This document shows positions 28,501-39,200 of a stretch of 64,000 bases of DNA, piece after piece. The DNA comes from Pteria penguin. Taxonomy: Eukaryota > Mollusca > Bivalvia > Pterioida > Pteriidae. A program made the translations under genes and the position numbers. Under the pieces are notes generated by a model. It saw nothing but the letters and a program-made list of their open reading frames with translations, did no database searches and was not told the DNA's origin. Location of the stretch: assembly GCA_035048485.1 (NCBI GenBank), contig CM068583.1:19939341-20003340 (forward strand). The letters run 5' to 3'. Position 1 is the stretch's first letter. Each line of letters starts with the position of its first letter.

Positions 28501-31500
28501 GATAATAGTATTCCTGGTTAGTACGTCGAAAATTATATTTGTAAACTTGTTTTAAAAGCAGTTTTCTGTTTCCAGTTGTATTTCAGTTTTGCTGATTAAG
28601 CATTCCATAGTCATTCATCTTTCAATTATACAACAAAAATTAGTATCTTTTTTATTGGTCGGAATTGCATAGCAATTCCAGACCCTAGTCGTTACAATAA
28701 GCTGTGGAGAATGCGTGGAACGCAGAAAATACCTCCTCGTGTATAAATAGTGCGTCAATATTTAGAAAAAGCGTGATTAGATTTACTTTCAGTACTTATA
28801 ATTCATATTCTATGAGTCAATACAAGATAAGTTTGATCAGATGAGAAAATAGATGTGCCGTTATTCCATCGATTTAGACGAGTTATATTCATGCGCAGGA
28901 GGACATGCAGTCTTTCCGAATACTCGACGGAAAGTCCCGAAAAAGTACGATTGACATTATTGTGTAGCTGTGCCGTAATTTAAGAAGTACACTACTAGTC
29001 CTTACTAGTATCCGTTGTATTATAATTAATAAAACTATCGCTTCTTTTTATAGCAGTGGAATTCGAAGTACTCTACAATCTTCTCATCACAACGATAAAC
29101 AAACGTCTCGGTAGTTGTTGATATGTAATGCTACTAAAAATAGCCAGTTATTTATAGATCTCCACGTGTAAACGTGGTTTTCCCCAAATGTACATGTACA
29201 GCGGGAGACTGTCCAGATTGTTAATTTCGCACTACTGTCAATATCAAAAGTGATGAGGGAATGAGATAACTATATAGTATGAGACGGAGACGTACAGGGG
29301 TGTACAGGGGCGGAGCCGTTGTTTATATGAAAACGAGCACCTGTGCGCAGATCGTGTTTTTGTCAATACTGATCCTAAACACTACACGCTTGGTGTGTGA
29401 TCTCTTGGTGGATCACGACTTTATTACCTTTGATGTACTTGACCATGCAATTCCGACCTTGAGGACTTTCAAGTCCTTTCATATTTGTTTTCAACAGTAC
29501 ATTCCTTTTTTATCATTTTGAAAAATGTGCATTAGAAAAAGGGTTTAATAAATATCATAGTTCTTCTACTGTAACATTGCATGAAGATACATTCATGTTG
29601 TATGGTTTATGATTTTAAAATTTTCATAAAAAAAGTTCCTTTATCTTACATAAGTATGATTAACTTACAGGACGACACAGAAGACAGGAGTGCAGGCGTA
29701 CAGGAATCTAATGACCTGGTGGTGCTAGACTGTCCAGAGGGGAGTCCTGGTCGTACAAGCGGGGTGTCCGTCTTGGACCAACCTTTGGAGAGGTGCTATG
29801 ATGCCATATGTGATAGTAACAGCTTTAAGGCAAGTAGGAGACATTCTACTGAAATAATTCTCATTAGTGTGTAGATGATCTAGAGGTTTTTTAGTCAATC
29901 TGGTCTTAAATATAAAAATATACATGTATAATTATTTTTAAACTTCAGCAAGCAATATTGGGCCAACTGTTCAACCTTTGGTCATGGAGGAGTTGGAAGC
30001 TCTGGCAAAATACCTTCTGAGAACTGACAGAGTACCCAGATTTCCCCCACCACTTTATGCTGGTTACCACCATTACAGGGAGATAAGGCTTGTGTGGTGT
30101 TAAATAAGTATCCCAGATATCGCCAAACAAGATCAGTTCTAGACAAGACAATGGCCTATTGCCACGTATTTAGCTGCATTCTGTAAAATGCAAAAGAATG
30201 AATTTAATAAGACTTATTTACCACTTTCAGCAATACCAGCTGGACAGAATAGCTCTTCATGACAGCAAGAGAGTGACGTATGAACACACAAAGAAGTGTG
30301 CAGAGAATTATATAATGTTAGGCCAGACTGATCGAGCAGTACAGCTGTTGTTAGAGACAGAGCCCGATACCGAGACCTATTACACAGACTGTCTCAAGTT
30401 AGTTTACACATTTATTATGTTGTGTTATAACAGACATAGCAAGCAGTATAATTGTCGATAGTGAAAAGCTACACACACAGCTACCATACAAGCTGTCTCA
30501 GGGTAACCTTCACATACAAAAGAAAATGTATTACTATTTTTAGAATATTTTATTATCAGTTTAGTATTTTTTGCAAAGTGAAAGCCTTCTAGTAGCTTTT
30601 GTTTCATTAAACTTTGTTCAATATCAGTAAAAACTGAGGTTGTATGTCCTTGTGGACTTGGCATTTTAAAGGACCTTCTTTGTTTTGGGTTGGTCTGTTG
30701 CATAGGTCAAAGGTAATAGGTCAAAATTTACTAAGCTACTCACCGGACAGGTGCTATGTAGCTAAACCATGTAGCTAAACTAATCATAATATACAATATA
30801 ACAATTAATTACATGTATACGAGATAAGTGGTGATAAAACACCCTGATGAAGTCCTGCAAAACATGAAAATCAGTACAAGATATCGGTGAATGTTGAAAG
30901 ATGCTGAACAATATGATATAAAATAAACTGATATTTCAGAGCTTGCCTTGTTGCCAGTATCAGGTCTTCAGGAGTATCCCAGAGTGCAATAAAACTGGTG
31001 GCTACTAATCTGATAGCAAACAGTAAACTGACAGGTGAGACACACATTATATTGATGTGAAAACAAAATGTAAATTACTAACCACAATCACAGTTTTTAT
31101 TTACCCTTTACCGAATGTATAGTGAACGATTCTCACTTCTAACAGAAATGTTCACTAGGACCATGATATTCGTAATGGGGATATGTAACTAGTCTACAAG
31201 TATTCTTCAGAATTCCTAGTGAAATAATGCCCTGACATTTACTAATTTATTCTATACTGAAAGTGTCATATAGTTTAACTTCAATTTTAAATTTAAATGC
31301 ATATTTCTCACTTTGGAGACTGAAGTGAACTTAATGTAGAGGAATAAGGCTTAGTTTGTATGAAGGGGTATCCAAGTTTGACCAAATCAAACCAATGATA
31401 TTGGATATTCATGTATTTATATAACTTTTTCATTGTCTTTAACTTAAATCAAGATTCAATGAATTTCTTTACTTATTCTGAGGTTCTATTCAAACTTAGA

Positions 31501-33691
31501 TAAATGAAAATTAAATTGACTATTAAAGATTCTTCAGATAGTTTTGTATTGGCAAATTCAATATTATTTGTGGTACGGCTATTTAGATCTGGGAATGTCA
31601 GTTGACAAAACTGAATCTTAGTCTAAGCTAGTGAAAAAGTCCACCAGAATTTGTGTCATAGATCTGTTATTTTCTCTGTGGACTATTGTTTTATCCATCA
31701 CCAACCATCACTGTATGGGTGAAAATATCCAGATTGGGCATTATATGATAAACGGAATTAAGTTATCAAAGTTTAAATGTGCACTTCATGTTTTTAATTT
31801 TTTTCAGAGGGAGTACAACTGCTCTGTTTGATTGACAAGGGCCTGGATGCATGTCGCTACTTACAAACATATGGATCTTGGGATTTAGCAGTTTGGCTAG
31901 CGAAGGTAGGATGAACACAGCATTCTGTAGAGCTAATGAGTAATGTAAAATATATTGTACTAGTTTCAAAACCTGATTGCACTTTAATTAATGGAAATAT
32001 AATATAGAATTTACCACAGAAAAAATGTTTAACTTTAAATGAGGTCAATTTTTTTCACCACATGATCTTACTGATTATTGTTAGTACACAATTTTCATTT
32101 GGTAATTATGTAGTGAGGAACAACTGTGAGATTTTGTTTGAATTGTCTTACTTATCAGTGTTTGAGCAAGGTTAGATACAAAAAATATACATGTGTGCCA
32201 CATTTATATCAGTAAGGAATCTTTCAAAAGGTGGTTGGATGCATGCAAGGTGAACATCCATCCATAATTCTGGCAGTGTAGAATAATCTTACATTAAAGA
32301 CGATTAATTATTGAAAGCATTTTACATTTTCTTATTCTGAGTATGAATTGAGTTTCTGTAGTTGAAAACTTATATTATAGGCCACATTAAATGCCAGTGA
32401 TAAATGTGAGGTGATGAAGAGGTGGGTCGAATACTTGTGTGGAAGTCATGTGAATATGAAGGTAGGTGTTACAAAATGCTCGTTTAATACTGCATGTATC
32501 ACTGCAGTTAGATTATGATAGGTGCTTACTACTGAATTAGAATTATTCCCCTATATTGCTTGATTCAAGATATGTGAAATGTATGCTTTGATCATAATAT
32601 TGTATGCCTCTGACTCAAAAATTATTATTAAATGTATATGCAGTTCCAAGAATTCTAGTACAGTATTTCATGACTATGTGAACAGTTATAAGAGAAAGAT
32701 CTAGATTATATAGCCTTGCTGTTTCAGAGTACAGCAGTTTTGGTAATGCTGTCTTTGGGACAATTCTCAAAAGTTTTAGAAATGCTGTATGGAATGAGGC
32801 AGTTTAATCGAGCTGCCTGTTTTGCTGAAGCCTTGACCGAATTTGGTTTACTTGAGAAGACAGATGAAACAGGTGAGTTAGGTGTACCAAGATTTACATA
32901 ATGCTTACATGACTGTCATTTAAAAACCATTACCTGGATCTAATCAATTTCTATCATCTAAAACACTTTTTTAGTATTGATACTACCAGAATGGGACATG
33001 AACTTAGTGATACATGTAGGTGCTAATTTTCAGCTTTGTACAACAGCTAAAAACGAAAAATTACTGTGTGTGTACTGAAAATATGACATGGCACAATAAA
33101 ATAATCCATGCAATTGTTTCTGAATGATGAATATTTTTTGTTGTTAAATCAAGATGATCATAGATGTGTTGGTGCACCACAAATGCCCCCGCCGTCAGCA
33201 AAGTTTCTGACCAAAGGCCAGGACTCCTGTAAAAAAATTTTGATCTAGATTCCCTTTACAATATGCACATCTACATATTGTGATCTTTATTTGTACCCAG
33301 TTTAATTAAAATCCTCCCAAGAGTTTAGGAGTTGAGAAGACAAAATGCATGACAGATTGACAGCAAGGTGAAATACTATATGCCCATGGTCATGTAGTGC
33401 AATCTGGAATTTAGTAGTTACAAAATTGCATATTAATTCAGTGATCCAAATGAAAGCCAGTTGATATTTTTACATTTGACTTTCAATGTCTTTAACCAAT
33501 GCCATTAAACTAGATATGAAAGATTTCTATGGTATACATTTTTTTCAGTGTCCCTTGTCCAAGCTATATATCTGGAATATGCTCGATTGTTGTCCAACAT
33601 TGGTTATAGAGTAGCAGCAGAACATTACTGCAAGAAGGCTGGCAGCAAAGGGATGAAACTCTTAGAAGAAGTCAATATATTGTTTTCTTAA
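4581..33691 (+). CDS. WDR11: WDR11, WD-repeat protein 11, complete 29-exon gene
   Basis: WDR11 acts with FAM91A1 to capture endosome-derived vesicles at the trans-Golgi and is linked to Hedgehog signalling (family knowledge). Coding exons: 4581-4645, 12098-12167, 12685-12726, 13381-13534, 14674-14847, 16090-16191, 17168-17279, 18349-18523, 19077-19200, 20278-20465, 20897-21167, 21534-21618, 21706-21812, 22381-22453, 23088-23351, 23829-23949, 24601-24707, 24921-25041, 25629-25797, 26945-27113, 27460-27525, 27891-27972, 29671-29829, 30231-30397, 30940-31034, 31808-31905, 32381-32461, 32728-32872, 33549-33691. They sum to 3729 nt (1242 residues; human WDR11 is about 1224) with unbroken phase. 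Recognisable ortholog motifs are DWGWQG near residue 22, VKWARENYHH near 60, TGTKLWKKSY near 149, YPREILILDLE near 270, MCPPLTTKN near 475, LEWSPSH near 610, IRFAPG near 760, LLGQTDRAVQLLLE near 1030 and CRYLQTYG near 1105. The first two thirds are two WD40 propellers; the rest is an alpha-solenoid. Intron 23 has a GC donor. The start ATG lies in a short exon that aligns with the vertebrate N-terminus. Confidence 0.95.
4813..5611. repeat. Long inverted repeat (fold-back), arms about 270 bp
   Basis: The arm at 4813-5078 is the reverse complement of 5342-5611 with high identity by eye; both begin with the block ATAATTTCTATTGAAACGG. The 263-bp loop is AT-rich. The mirrored open frames found on both strands here are by-products of the palindrome and are not genes. 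It lies in WDR11 intron 1 and looks like a fold-back transposon remnant. Confidence 0.8.
5674..6137. mobile_element. Palindromic MITE / fold-back element
   Basis: Arms 5674-5889 and 5920-6137 are inverted copies around a 30-bp loop. The outer ends share TACT(C/G)TCCGCGCCA and the inner ends share GACGTGACGTCGCC. It is 464 bp with no coding content, next to another fold-back in WDR11 intron 1. No convincing target-site duplication was found. Confidence 0.75.
6640..7561 (+). repeat. Degenerate tandem-repeat element ending CTTG
   Basis: About four diverged units of roughly 141-170 bp start near 6712, 6853, 6996 and 7166, each with a TTTCC(A/T)GGCTCT block and a GGTCAAAGGTCAAGT-like segment. They are followed by two 107-bp tandem copies sharing ATTCTGCCGACAGGGGG (from 7401 and 7508) that each end ACAATTCTTG. 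The plan matches the minisatellite-bearing elements elsewhere in the window; the 5' end is not resolved. Confidence 0.6.
7768..9297 (+). mobile_element. Helentron/HINE-like element A, 5' part (split by nested copy)
   Basis: It begins with a 5' hairpin AGCTCACCTGAGCC-AAA-GGCTCAAGTGAGCT after a T. Its 3' remainder resumes at 11315 after a nested copy. It is non-coding and has internally duplicated blocks. It shares all landmarks with the copies at 9298, 49973 and 61861. Confidence 0.75.
9298..11314 (+). mobile_element. Helentron/HINE-like element B, full length, nested in A
   Basis: A complete 2017-bp copy. The 5' hairpin AGCTCACCTGAGCC...GGCTCAAGTGAGCT is present; the inner GCTCACCTGAG recurs inverted as CTCAGGTGAGC near 11279-11289, followed by the 3' hairpin AGGCCC-ACTT-GGGCCT and the terminal CTTG. 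It is inserted between T residues without an obvious target duplication. A block of several hundred bp is duplicated inside. These traits fit HINEs, the non-autonomous Helentron relatives (family knowledge). Confidence 0.75.
11315..11724 (+). mobile_element. Helentron/HINE-like element A, 3' part
   Basis: This picks up exactly the internal poly-T/CATTTCTTTACACAT block at which element A was broken, and runs to its own CTCAGGTGAGC repeat, 3' hairpin and CTTG end. Together with 7768-9297 it makes an element of about 1.94 kb. Confidence 0.7.
12233..12600 (+). repeat. Fragment of a hairpin-start repeat
   Basis: A GTCACTTAAGTGAC dyad opens a stretch in WDR11 intron 2 resembling the other hairpin-start elements (CACCTGAG...CTATTACCATTC). 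The 3' end is not identifiable, so this may be a truncated copy of a separate family. Confidence 0.35.
13603..14484. mobile_element. Non-autonomous Tc1/mariner-like element with TA duplication
   Basis: The left end CCATATTTACTC...ATAATACAC and the right end (reverse complement CCGTATTTACTCGAATATAA) form imperfect TIRs of about 27 bp. TA flanks both sides. A second ATAATACGCA block is repeated inside the right end. It is 882 bp in WDR11 intron 4; no transposase frame is recognisable. Confidence 0.6.
15008..15840 (+). repeat. Interspersed 0.83-kb hairpin-ended repeat, copy 1
   Basis: It begins with the dyad GGTC(A)GAATTGC-ATA-GCAATTCCAGACC and ends with the hairpin AGGACTT-TC-AAGTCCT followed by TTCAT. 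It is about 95% identical by eye over the first 170 bp to 28657-29482. It contains a 79-codon open frame shared with copy 2, probably by recent descent. It lies in WDR11 intron 5. Confidence 0.85.
17965..18330 (+). repeat. Degenerate tandem repeat abutting WDR11 exon 8
   Basis: Two diverged units (about 18050-18165 and 18178-18315) share TTACA(A/G)ATATCAAGCTGAA and TTATTGCCCTTTGTTCAAAATCAGTTT-like blocks, preceded by a TCTGTC-rich lead. This is the same style as the other minisatellite elements. The array ends about 20-30 bp before the exon acceptor. Confidence 0.55.
19509..20157 (+). mobile_element. Helentron/HINE-like element, second family
   Basis: The 5' hairpin AGCCGAGTT-GCAT-AACTCGGCT follows a T. 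Three internal units of about 145-151 bp begin GGTT(T/A) near 19571, 19716 and 19867. The 5' GCCGAGTTG recurs inverted as CAACTCAGC at 20121-20129. The 3' hairpin TTGCATC-TGT-GATGCAA is followed by ATCTTTTG before T. The plan is identical to the AGCTCACCTGAGC family with different sequence. It lies in WDR11 intron 9. Confidence 0.7.
22685..22781 (+). repeat. 22-bp minisatellite
   Basis: About four and a half copies of TCACATTCTCTTGTGGATTA plus TA lie in WDR11 intron 14. The array is open in two frames only because of its repetition. Confidence 0.8.
24031..24550 (+). mobile_element. Minisatellite element with ATGTCCC hairpin and CTTG end
   Basis: It starts ATGTCCC...GGGACAT (inverted 7-mers) after a T run. 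It holds three diverged units of about 150 bp with AAGGCTTTCATA(C/T)(C/T)TCAC, TATTCC(T/C) and GTACAATAATT blocks, and ends CATCTTG before TT. It lies in WDR11 intron 16. TGACCTTGA(C)TTTGACC segments are carried in the units. Confidence 0.6.
24851..24906 (+). repeat. ATT/TTA microsatellite
   Basis: Imperfect ATT repeats are followed by a T run that serves as the polypyrimidine tract of WDR11 exon 18. Length changes here could affect the acceptor. Confidence 0.85.
26109..26268 (+). repeat. 27-bp minisatellite
   Basis: About five to six copies of ATAAATCTTATACACATAGT plus GATATTT lie in WDR11 intron 19, with one shortened unit near 26210. Confidence 0.8.
26290..26372 (+). repeat. SINE body fragment
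   Basis: ATGGCACGCAAAAGATCCTC...GCAGATGCC(A)TCACCATAT matches the body of the SINE at 53291-53565 (ATGGCACGTTAAAGATTCCTC...GCAGATGCCGTCACCATAT). The tRNA head is missing. Confidence 0.5.
26600..26850 (+). repeat. Fragment of a tandem-unit repeat
   Basis: It contains TTTGTCC(A/G)T lead repeats and one unit (AAACTTTAACACTGGCCATA...TGTGTTCCTTATGACAAGACC...GACCTTTGACCT) resembling those at 24031-24550. It lies in WDR11 intron 19. Confidence 0.5.
28657..29482 (+). repeat. Interspersed 0.83-kb hairpin-ended repeat, copy 2
   Basis: Same orientation and nearly full-length match to 15008-15840, with the same 5' dyad and 3' hairpin. It lies in WDR11 intron 22. No coding function is recognised in the shared 79-80-codon frame. 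Confidence 0.85.
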
Positions 33692-33811
33692 AGCCTGTAT
33701 GTCGTTTATCTATTCCTATTGATAATATTGGTTAAAAAGTGCAATATTATGTTTTGTCTTCAGTCAAAGTAAATCTCACAATTTGAATATACTCTCGTGA
33801 AAATAATCTCA

Positions 33812-33817
33812 AATAAA
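33812..33817 (+). terminator. Polyadenylation signal AATAAA of WDR11
   Basis: A canonical hexamer about 120 nt after the WDR11 stop, the first in the right sense. The cleavage site is not determined. Confidence 0.5.
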
Positions 33818-35779
33818 CTTCCACAACATTGAGGGGCCAAATAAGTGAAGTAATGAAACAATGAACATGCTGGTTGAAAATACTGTATATCAGCTAAAGA
33901 CTGATTACAATAGACATGTATCAAGTTAATCATTTGTCCAAAACTAAGGAGTTAAATCAAGGGAATGATGTGTTGCGAGCAGAATTTGAATTATAAAGCA
34001 ATTCACAAACAGTTTGATTATGCTTGATTTATTCATTGTTGACACAGGTTTGGTTAAACCATTTCTGCATACAATGATGAAAGTATTATAACCACAAACT
34101 TGTTATCTTCTTGAGTTATTATTTAAATATTTTTTTTTTTCTTTAAACATTCCTTAGGAATACTTCACTATATTCTTTCTGAATTACAACTCATACTGAA
34201 CATTGATCACTGGTAAGGATAAATATTAGATGATTATGTGTATTATTTTGTGGATAAATATCATCTTTTATTCTTTACTCTATGTACACACATATTGTTT
34301 TATGTAATTTTTATCACCACATATATTGTTATGTTTTGAGTATTTATTGATTTATGATATTGATGTTATTGATTCAACATAAATTGTAAATATTTTCATA
34401 AAGTGTACCATCTTCAATATTCAATATGTATATAAATCTTCTCAAAATCTTAGAAAGGAAAACAAAATGCTCACAGGCCTTAACATTCATTTGAGTATGA
34501 TTAAAGGCCAGGTCGTGTGTTTCATTACAGGGTCTCATGCTCTCATATTTAAACACACAGTTTATAATCACAAGGAAACAAATGCAAAATAACGTTTTAT
34601 GATGTAATCAGGTGGGTGAAACCCTGATCATTGACCCATGCCCTAGAGGTCATGAATTTCACAATTTTAGTAGAGGACATAACAACATAAGACACAGAAG
34701 ATTTATCTCACACTGTATCATTTCCCGGATTGCGCCACTGTGTTTAATAGGTTGGTTACCTCCTGCTTCCATGTTGTGATATAACTGAAAAATTGCTGAA
34801 AGCAATGTAAATACCAATCAACCAACCAACCAACTTGTATTGGTGTATGTGTCCCACACTAGAGTGGTCATTAATTCCACTTTTTTGGCAGGTAGTCTTC
34901 TGCTCTTCATAACTATGCATATCGTTAATCATCACGAAGCACAGGAGTAAAGAAAAGTTGTCCAAGATTAAATACTTTGTCTCTATGCTGGAGTACAGAC
35001 TACCCTATAGTCTGAACAGCTGACCATGGGGTCATGAATTTCAATAAAGACAGAAGGCTTCATGCTTTTTATAATCATGAACTTACTTATCATCATCATG
35101 CACAAAAGTAAAAAGATTTCGTAAGATTTTACAATGTAGCCATATTGATTTTTTCATAAACGTAAACTTCTGCGAAGAGGTGTCATAAAGGTAAACACCT
35201 TTATGCCTTTTATAATTATGCCTACAGATTTTTCCAGGTGTGCAAAAGAACAGAATTTCTTTTAATGTTTGATGAAGTTTTGGCCTTAAGGGTGCTGAAA
35301 TTTACAGTTTATGTTTGTCTGATTCTAACGAGGCTCGATATAAAATGTGGTGTCAATAGTCCTTTCAGTTTTAAAGAAGTGTCAATTATTAACTGACAAT
35401 CCATGAAATGTAGACCAGGACACAAGGTATCAACCTTAACTGCAATTAAAAGGGCTGATTGTTTGAGCATACAAAACCAAAAGCAACTCTGTCATTTTAA
35501 ATTTCAAATACTCTATCCTATAAATGCCAAAAGTTGCAAGCACCATTGTTTCACAAACACAGCTTGGTATAAACTCTATAATACCCCTCTGTTTTTGCTA
35601 AATGTCTAAAATTGAGTAATTCCGTGGGAGACGCATTAAATATATTATGAACTAATATCTAACTGTCAAACACTTATCAAAACTCACTCTTTACATTTGC
35701 CAAGGTAAAAATTTATTCGGCAATGTATCAGTCAGATGACTTCACAATCATGAGAAGTTGATAGTCTACTAACAATATC

Positions 35780-35785
35780 TTTATT
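35780..35785 (-). terminator. Possible polyadenylation signal of THOC3
   Basis: TTTATT on the plus strand (AATAAA in the sense of THOC3), about 475 nt past the stop, is the nearest canonical hexamer noticed. Confidence 0.35.
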
Positions 35786-36259
35786 ATAGTTGCAAAAACA
35801 ACATACAAAATTATAATATTGGTATTTATCATAATCACATGCATCATGTGATGCCTATTAAGGAATGATGGACAAATGTAACCATAAAATATCTGCATTC
35901 CTTACATGGATCCTTTAAAAGTGTTGTTTTCAGTAATAAAATAACATGGACCCTTCCTACAAAATGCTTGTAATATAACATAAAAACAACCATTTGCTGG
36001 TGATAATTTTACAAAGAATAATGACTTCAGAGATGTCTTCTCTGTGGAAAACAAATGTTTGGAACATAATGATTATGTGTTCGCAACACCAGTCATAAAC
36101 GTGAAATGATGGCTTGAGAGTTTGATCTTCTGCTACTGAATGGTACAAATTAATTGTCTCTTCATTATTGCACAGATTCCTCTTGTTTAAATCTACTCTC
36201 CTTGGTTCAGGAAAGCACTACAAAATTGACTCTATATCCAACATGTTAGTTTGAGCACT

Positions 36260-39200
36260 TCATGTATTTTCACTAGGAAAACCAAACACTTTAACATTTC
36301 CTGCATCTCTTTCGTAATTGTCTCTGTCATCACAAGCAAATGCCAGTAGATGGCGCTTTGGATGCCAGGCAACGGTGAATGTAGGAGATTCACAGGTTAT
36401 CTCGGTTATTTTTTCACCTAAAAAGTAAGTTAACACAGCTGTTAAGAACCATCAATATAACCTGTGGAATATGGTCTGAAAATAACCATGTCAAAACTTT
36501 TACATCACTGAAGGTAAATGCATGTAGTAATTGACCAAGACAACCTTCAATGCAGAATTAAACTCATAACTTGTACCTGTATGTATACTATCATCAATAG
36601 CACTGCAAGATATTGAGATGTTTGCTAGATTTTTTAATACATAATCTGATATGCAAGATTTACCTTACTTCTATGAATTGGGCACATACAGTATGCTAAT
36701 AAAGAACTACATGTATGCTGGTGAAACTTGAATCTGCTACAAAGTGCTGCTGTATAAGCAGCCATGGTTTATTCATGTGTAATGCCTGTCTTTGGCAAGA
36801 GTCCATATTTACATCCCATAATCGGTATTTTCACTGATTTTGTATGTCCTATGGTTTCATGATTTTTGGACTTGTGGTTTGGATTTATCCATCATCTTTA
36901 CACTGCTACAAAGTTCTGCTGTATAAGCAGCCATGGTTTATTCATGTGTAATGCCTGTCTTTGGCAAGAGTCCATATTTACATCCCATAATCGGTATAGC
37001 ATGGATCATTCTCATAACCAGCTGTTTAATTTGACTTTAGTGTAAGACGTCTCATTGCTAACATGTTTTAGTATCAAGAGAAAAATGGGCATAAATAATT
37101 TCACTGAATTAAAATTATTTAATAGGATTTCTTGATTTTAAAAGCAGTGTCCTAGTCCTTTGCAAGTGAGTTATGTAAAAGATCGCTTTACAATAATTTA
37201 CTTTAAACAGTTCTTGCTTTTGTGCTTCATGAATATTTGGTATCAATAACCTTGCACTGACCTGATTCCACTTCTGCAATATCAATCACCAAATCCTCTG
37301 ATGCTGAGGCCAACATCTTTCCATCATGACTAAAACTTAAAGTACGTACTGGCCAGTCCAGTCTGTTAAAGAAATTCAGTGACTGCATGAAAGTACTTTA
37401 ATGCAAAGCCATTCTTTTACACATCAACAAACGTAAAATTTAATGCATAGTATATAATGTGCATAATTCACTAAAGACAATTAATATAGACCCCTCAAAC
37501 TCTCTTTCATTCTGTATACTATGAACATTTAGTACATGTAGTAATTAATTCAAACAAACTGAATTCAAGTAAAACATACATATACAAATATTTGACATTA
37601 ATCTTAAAAATGAAAATGAGAGCAATTTTTTTTTTACTTAGAAGGGTTAGCATTTAAAGGTTTAAAATGTGAGAAGTTTTCATGGCCACATTTTCCTCAG
37701 GATACAAGTGTTACCTGGAAAGCGTACGTATACAGACTAATTCTCCCACATCCCAGATACTGACGAGGGCATCAGCACTCCCCGTAGCAAAATACTTTCC
37801 TTTAGGATCAAATTCTATACAGATGCAGTTAGCAGGATGTGCCTGCAGAGTGTATTGTAACTTGAGGTCTGGATAACTGAAAGGTAAAGTTTTGAGAAAT
37901 TATTCTTACAATGAATTATTTATAAAGTAACAAGATCACAGTTTAAACAAGTGAAACAATATGATAATAGGAAATGAATGAAGTTAGTCCAAAAATTAAG
38001 TGTGAAGTTTGATTTGAACTTATAGTAAAGATGTGGAAAACTGAAAGATGATATTCTTTGTTTTCTGCATTATACAACATTTAAGAAGTTTTAATAAATG
38101 GCAGTTTTATTAAATATTTCTTTCAAGAAACAAAGATAGGTAAGTTTGATAGACTTTTAATCTGAAGTTGATGGTTTGTTACTTGTCACTTCCTTTTCTT
38201 GATTATACATTTGAGGCTAAAAACAACAGAGCCTGAGTCAAAGATATCCCAGTTGATATACCTAGTTATCTGCAGATCATATAAAGTGAGTCATATTATA
38301 AATTATTCACAGATGATCAAAAGGAAATGCGAAATAAATAAATAACAAGAAACAATTGATGTCCACAAAATTTTGTTATGGCCACTTGACCTTTATCAAA
38401 TAAATTATTGTATCTACTTAATAAAGACCAAGTAGCGAAAAAATTGTGGATATTGAATGTTTCTTTCTATTTATTTATTCACAGATGGTTTGTTTATATT
38501 TTGTTATGTGTCTTGCCAAGATTATGCAATATAACATCACAGAAATTTAGACCCAAGAAACAGACCCACCTGTCGCAACGATTGATCTATAGCTATCTAC
38601 TTTAACATCTTTACTGGGACATGCAGCCTTGGTTTCTACAGTCTTGCCCGAAGATAAGGCACTGAGAAGCTGCCAAAGGGACTCAAACCAAGAACCCATC
38701 AGTCATGACCACGCAACTCATCAACTAAGCTGCACTCACCCATTTGCAGTAGATATACCAAGATATATATAAAAATATTTCAACTTTCACTTTCAACAGG
38801 CAACCACATATATGTCTTACTTCATTACAAAATATCCTTACCTGAATATATTAATGCTGCCTTGACCACTGGTGAGAAAAAAAAGATCCCCATCTACGTT
38901 CCAAGAGATTTCATTCACTTCAAACTTGAACTGCTCCTCCGCTTTAGTTTTGTGACTCCTGACATCTATAAATGTGATGAGGTCATCTTTGTTACCGACA
39001 GAGATGGTGCTGCCATCTGGAGACCAACAGATATTGATATTCTCTCCTATGAATAAGAAAGATATAAAAATTACTGACAAATTAATAACAAGTACATGTA
39101 CAATGCATACAGCGCACATCCAAATTGACCTGAAGAACTTCATTAGTTTTCCATAGGTTAAGGAAAAAACACACTTTCAAGTTAAGACACACATTTTGTT

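Larger units (their letters stand above)
33692..36259. other. Convergent intergenic region WDR11-THOC3
   Basis: No coding potential was found. The ends hold the 3' UTRs of both genes. A degenerate repeat near 34610-35290 carries GGTCATGAATTTCA twice (about 34650 and 35030) and CTTCATAACTATGCAT-like blocks; the remainder is plain AT-rich sequence. Confidence 0.6.
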
